6,224 nucleotides of DNA. Source: Acidobacteriaceae bacterium (GTDB lineage Bacteria; Acidobacteriota; Terriglobia; Terriglobales; Acidobacteriaceae). The stretch covers positions 14,680 to 20,903 of the forward strand of contig PMCH01000006.1 in NCBI GenBank assembly GCA_003154055.1, read 5' to 3'. Shown here one piece after another: positions 5,041 through 6,224 of this stretch. Positions within the stretch are counted from its first letter, which is position 1. Each line of letters opens with the position of its first letter. The notes beneath the pieces are model-generated. The model made no database searches. It saw nothing but the letters and a program-made list of their open reading frames with translations, and was not told the DNA's origin. A program made the translations under genes and the position numbers.

Positions 5041-6224
5041 CTAACTGCCGGGTCCCTGCGCGGCGTCCTGCGGCGGCGCGGTTAGCCGATACAGCACCGA
5101 TGAATGTGGTTTCAGCGTTACCTCTAGCCGGCGGGCGGAACCGAGGTCTTTGTGTTCCCACAAGTCTCTAACCTGAAAGCTTGCCCCTTCGAGCCCCAAG
5201 TCCTTCCAGGAATGAGTAACAATCTGCGAGACGTTACTTGTGTTAAAAGCCGCCAGATAGTAGCCGGATCCCGACTTCGGACGGCTGAGCCAAATCGCGG
5301 TTGTTTCCGTTCTCAACGCCTGATGACTTCCCTCTGATTGCTGATCCACCGCCAGCACCTCGGAGTTGGTCAGCAACGATTCGGTGAAAGCATCGGTGCG
5401 GGTCAGATTGCCGCCCATCATCAGCGGCGAGCGGGCGATCCACCACAGCGTGAAAAGTGTCCTTACTTCGTCACGGGAAAGGTTAGTCTGTCGCGCAGAG
5501 CCGAAGCTGGTGTTCGGACCCAAATAACCGATGGGGAGCATGTCCAGGTCCGGCCAGCGGCCGGGGGTGGCGTACTTTGCCCAGGCGGCAGCCAGGTCAA
5601 ATTGCGCATGCACACCATGGGCCCACCAGTTCGCCCCGGTGCCGTCTTCCCAAAGGTCCCAGATGTCGCCGGAAATCCGAAACATCTGCGCCCACTTGCG
5701 GGCGTCGTCGGCCTTTTCGATCGGAGTTGGTCCGGGAGAAAGACCGAGCACAATCTGCCGTCCTGAGTTCTGCAGGGCACGGCTCAGCATGTGAATCTCT
5801 TCATCCTTGTAAGGCTGTGAGATGCAATCGACCTTGACGAAATCCAGTTCCCATTTGGCATAAAGCTTGGCCATTGAGTCGTAGTACGCCTGTCCGGCGT
5901 CGCCTGACTTGACGCCGTAGTTGTCTGGATTCCAAGGGCACGGGTCGGAACGATCAGCCGCTTCCGCCGCATGAAATGGCGAGCCTGCAATGGGCAGGTT
6001 CTTGTCCACCGCCTCGCGGGGAATGCCACGGAGAATATGGATGCCGAACTTCAGTCCCAGAGCGTGTACGTAGTCTGCGAGTGACTTGAACCCAGCCCCA
6101 TCGGCGGCGGAAGGAAAGCGGTTGACCGCGGGCAGGTAAAGACCGTTACTGGACAGCGTGTATTGCCAAGCGGGCTTACCACCACTCTCTGGATTGCTTA
6201 AGAGCTTGTTGAAAATACCCTTCA
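5041..6224 (-). CDS. GH27-type alpha-galactosidase, N-terminus outside the window
   Basis: This glycoside hydrolase is predicted to release terminal alpha-galactose with retention of configuration. The minus-strand frame stays open to the window edge (phase from 6222), so the start and any signal peptide lie outside; 393 residues are visible. A GTG at 6009 is internal, because upstream codons continue the family pattern (NRFPSAADG, LADYVHALGLKFGIHILRGIPREAV). DFVKVDC holds the nucleophile Asp (5827-5829). RISGDIWDLW holds the acid/base Asp (5665-5667), matching the R-x3-D-I-x-D-x-W pattern of human alpha-galactosidase A. PGRWPDLDMLPIG and ARSPLMMGGNL are also typical. The last ~100 residues form the C-terminal beta-domain. 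It is convergent with the GH130 gene and so transcribed separately. GH27 also includes alpha-N-acetylgalactosaminidases and beta-L-arabinopyranosidases, so the exact sugar is not certain. Confidence 0.92.
   Translation of the reverse strand, partial: KGIFNKLLSNPESGGKPAWQYTLSSNGLYLPAVNRFPSAADGAGFKSLADYVHALGLKFGIHILRGIPREAVDKNLPIAGSPFHAAEAADRSDPCPWNPDNYGVKSGDAGQAYYDSMAKLYAKWELDFVKVDCISQPYKDEEIHMLSRALQNSGRQIVLGLSPGPTPIEKADDARKWAQMFRISGDIWDLWEDGTGANWWAHGVHAQFDLAAAWAKYATPGRWPDLDMLPIGYLGPNTSFGSARQTNLSRDEVRTLFTLWWIARSPLMMGGNLTRTDAFTESLLTNSEVLAVDQQSEGSHQALRTETTAIWLSRPKSGSGYYLAAFNTSNVSQIVTHSWKDLGLEGASFQVRDLWEHKDLGSARRLEVTLKPHSSVLYRLTAPPQDAAQGPGS

Noticed and set aside
5338..5766. 142-codon plus-strand frame opposite the alpha-galactosidase
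   Set aside because: It is antisense to well-conserved GH27 sequence, with no recognisable domain or ribosome site.
5041..6009. Alpha-galactosidase starting at the GTG at 6009
   Set aside because: Codons upstream of 6009 continue typical GH27 sequence to the window edge, so the GTG is an internal valine.

Overview
The window looks like a chromosomal fragment from a GC-rich soil-type heterotroph. I favour an acidobacterium-like organism, on protein style and on the number of exported sugar-active proteins. This is an inference from memory; nothing in the window fixes the taxon. Five protein genes fill almost all of the sequence. There are no tRNA or rRNA genes, insertion sequences, CRISPR arrays or phage genes that I can see.

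Layout: (1) positions 1-846, +, the C-terminal ~280 residues of a ribokinase, cut by the window start; (2) a 113 bp gap with two mutually exclusive potential stem-loops; (3) 960-2474, +, an exported GH13-like (alpha-amylase fold) protein whose catalytic residues are only partly conserved; (4) a 149 bp gap with a stem-loop, a 10 bp palindrome and a possible 19-codon leader ORF; (5) 2624-3556, +, an aldo/keto reductase with a twin-arginine signal; (6) 3621-4790, +, an exported GH130 enzyme whose key residues point to an inverting beta-1,2-mannosidase rather than a phosphorylase; (7) a 250 bp gap between convergent genes with one perfect hairpin; (8) 5041 to the window end, -, the C-terminal ~393 residues of a GH27-type alpha-galactosidase, cut by the window end.

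Taken together this is a carbohydrate-utilisation neighbourhood. An alpha-galactosidase would remove alpha-galactosyl groups, and a GH130 enzyme would attack beta-mannosides outside the cytoplasm. The GH13-like protein would bind or process another glycan, the exported reductase would do carbonyl/alcohol chemistry on a sugar or aglycone, and a cytosolic kinase would phosphorylate a released pentose. That they share one pathway is inferred from proximity. The four + strand genes run the same way with gaps of 113, 149 and 64 bp, so a loose operon is possible but not shown.

The most interesting points are the GH130 residue pattern that separates hydrolases from phosphorylases, and the loss of two of the four normally invariant GH13 active-site residues in the neighbouring amylase-fold protein.
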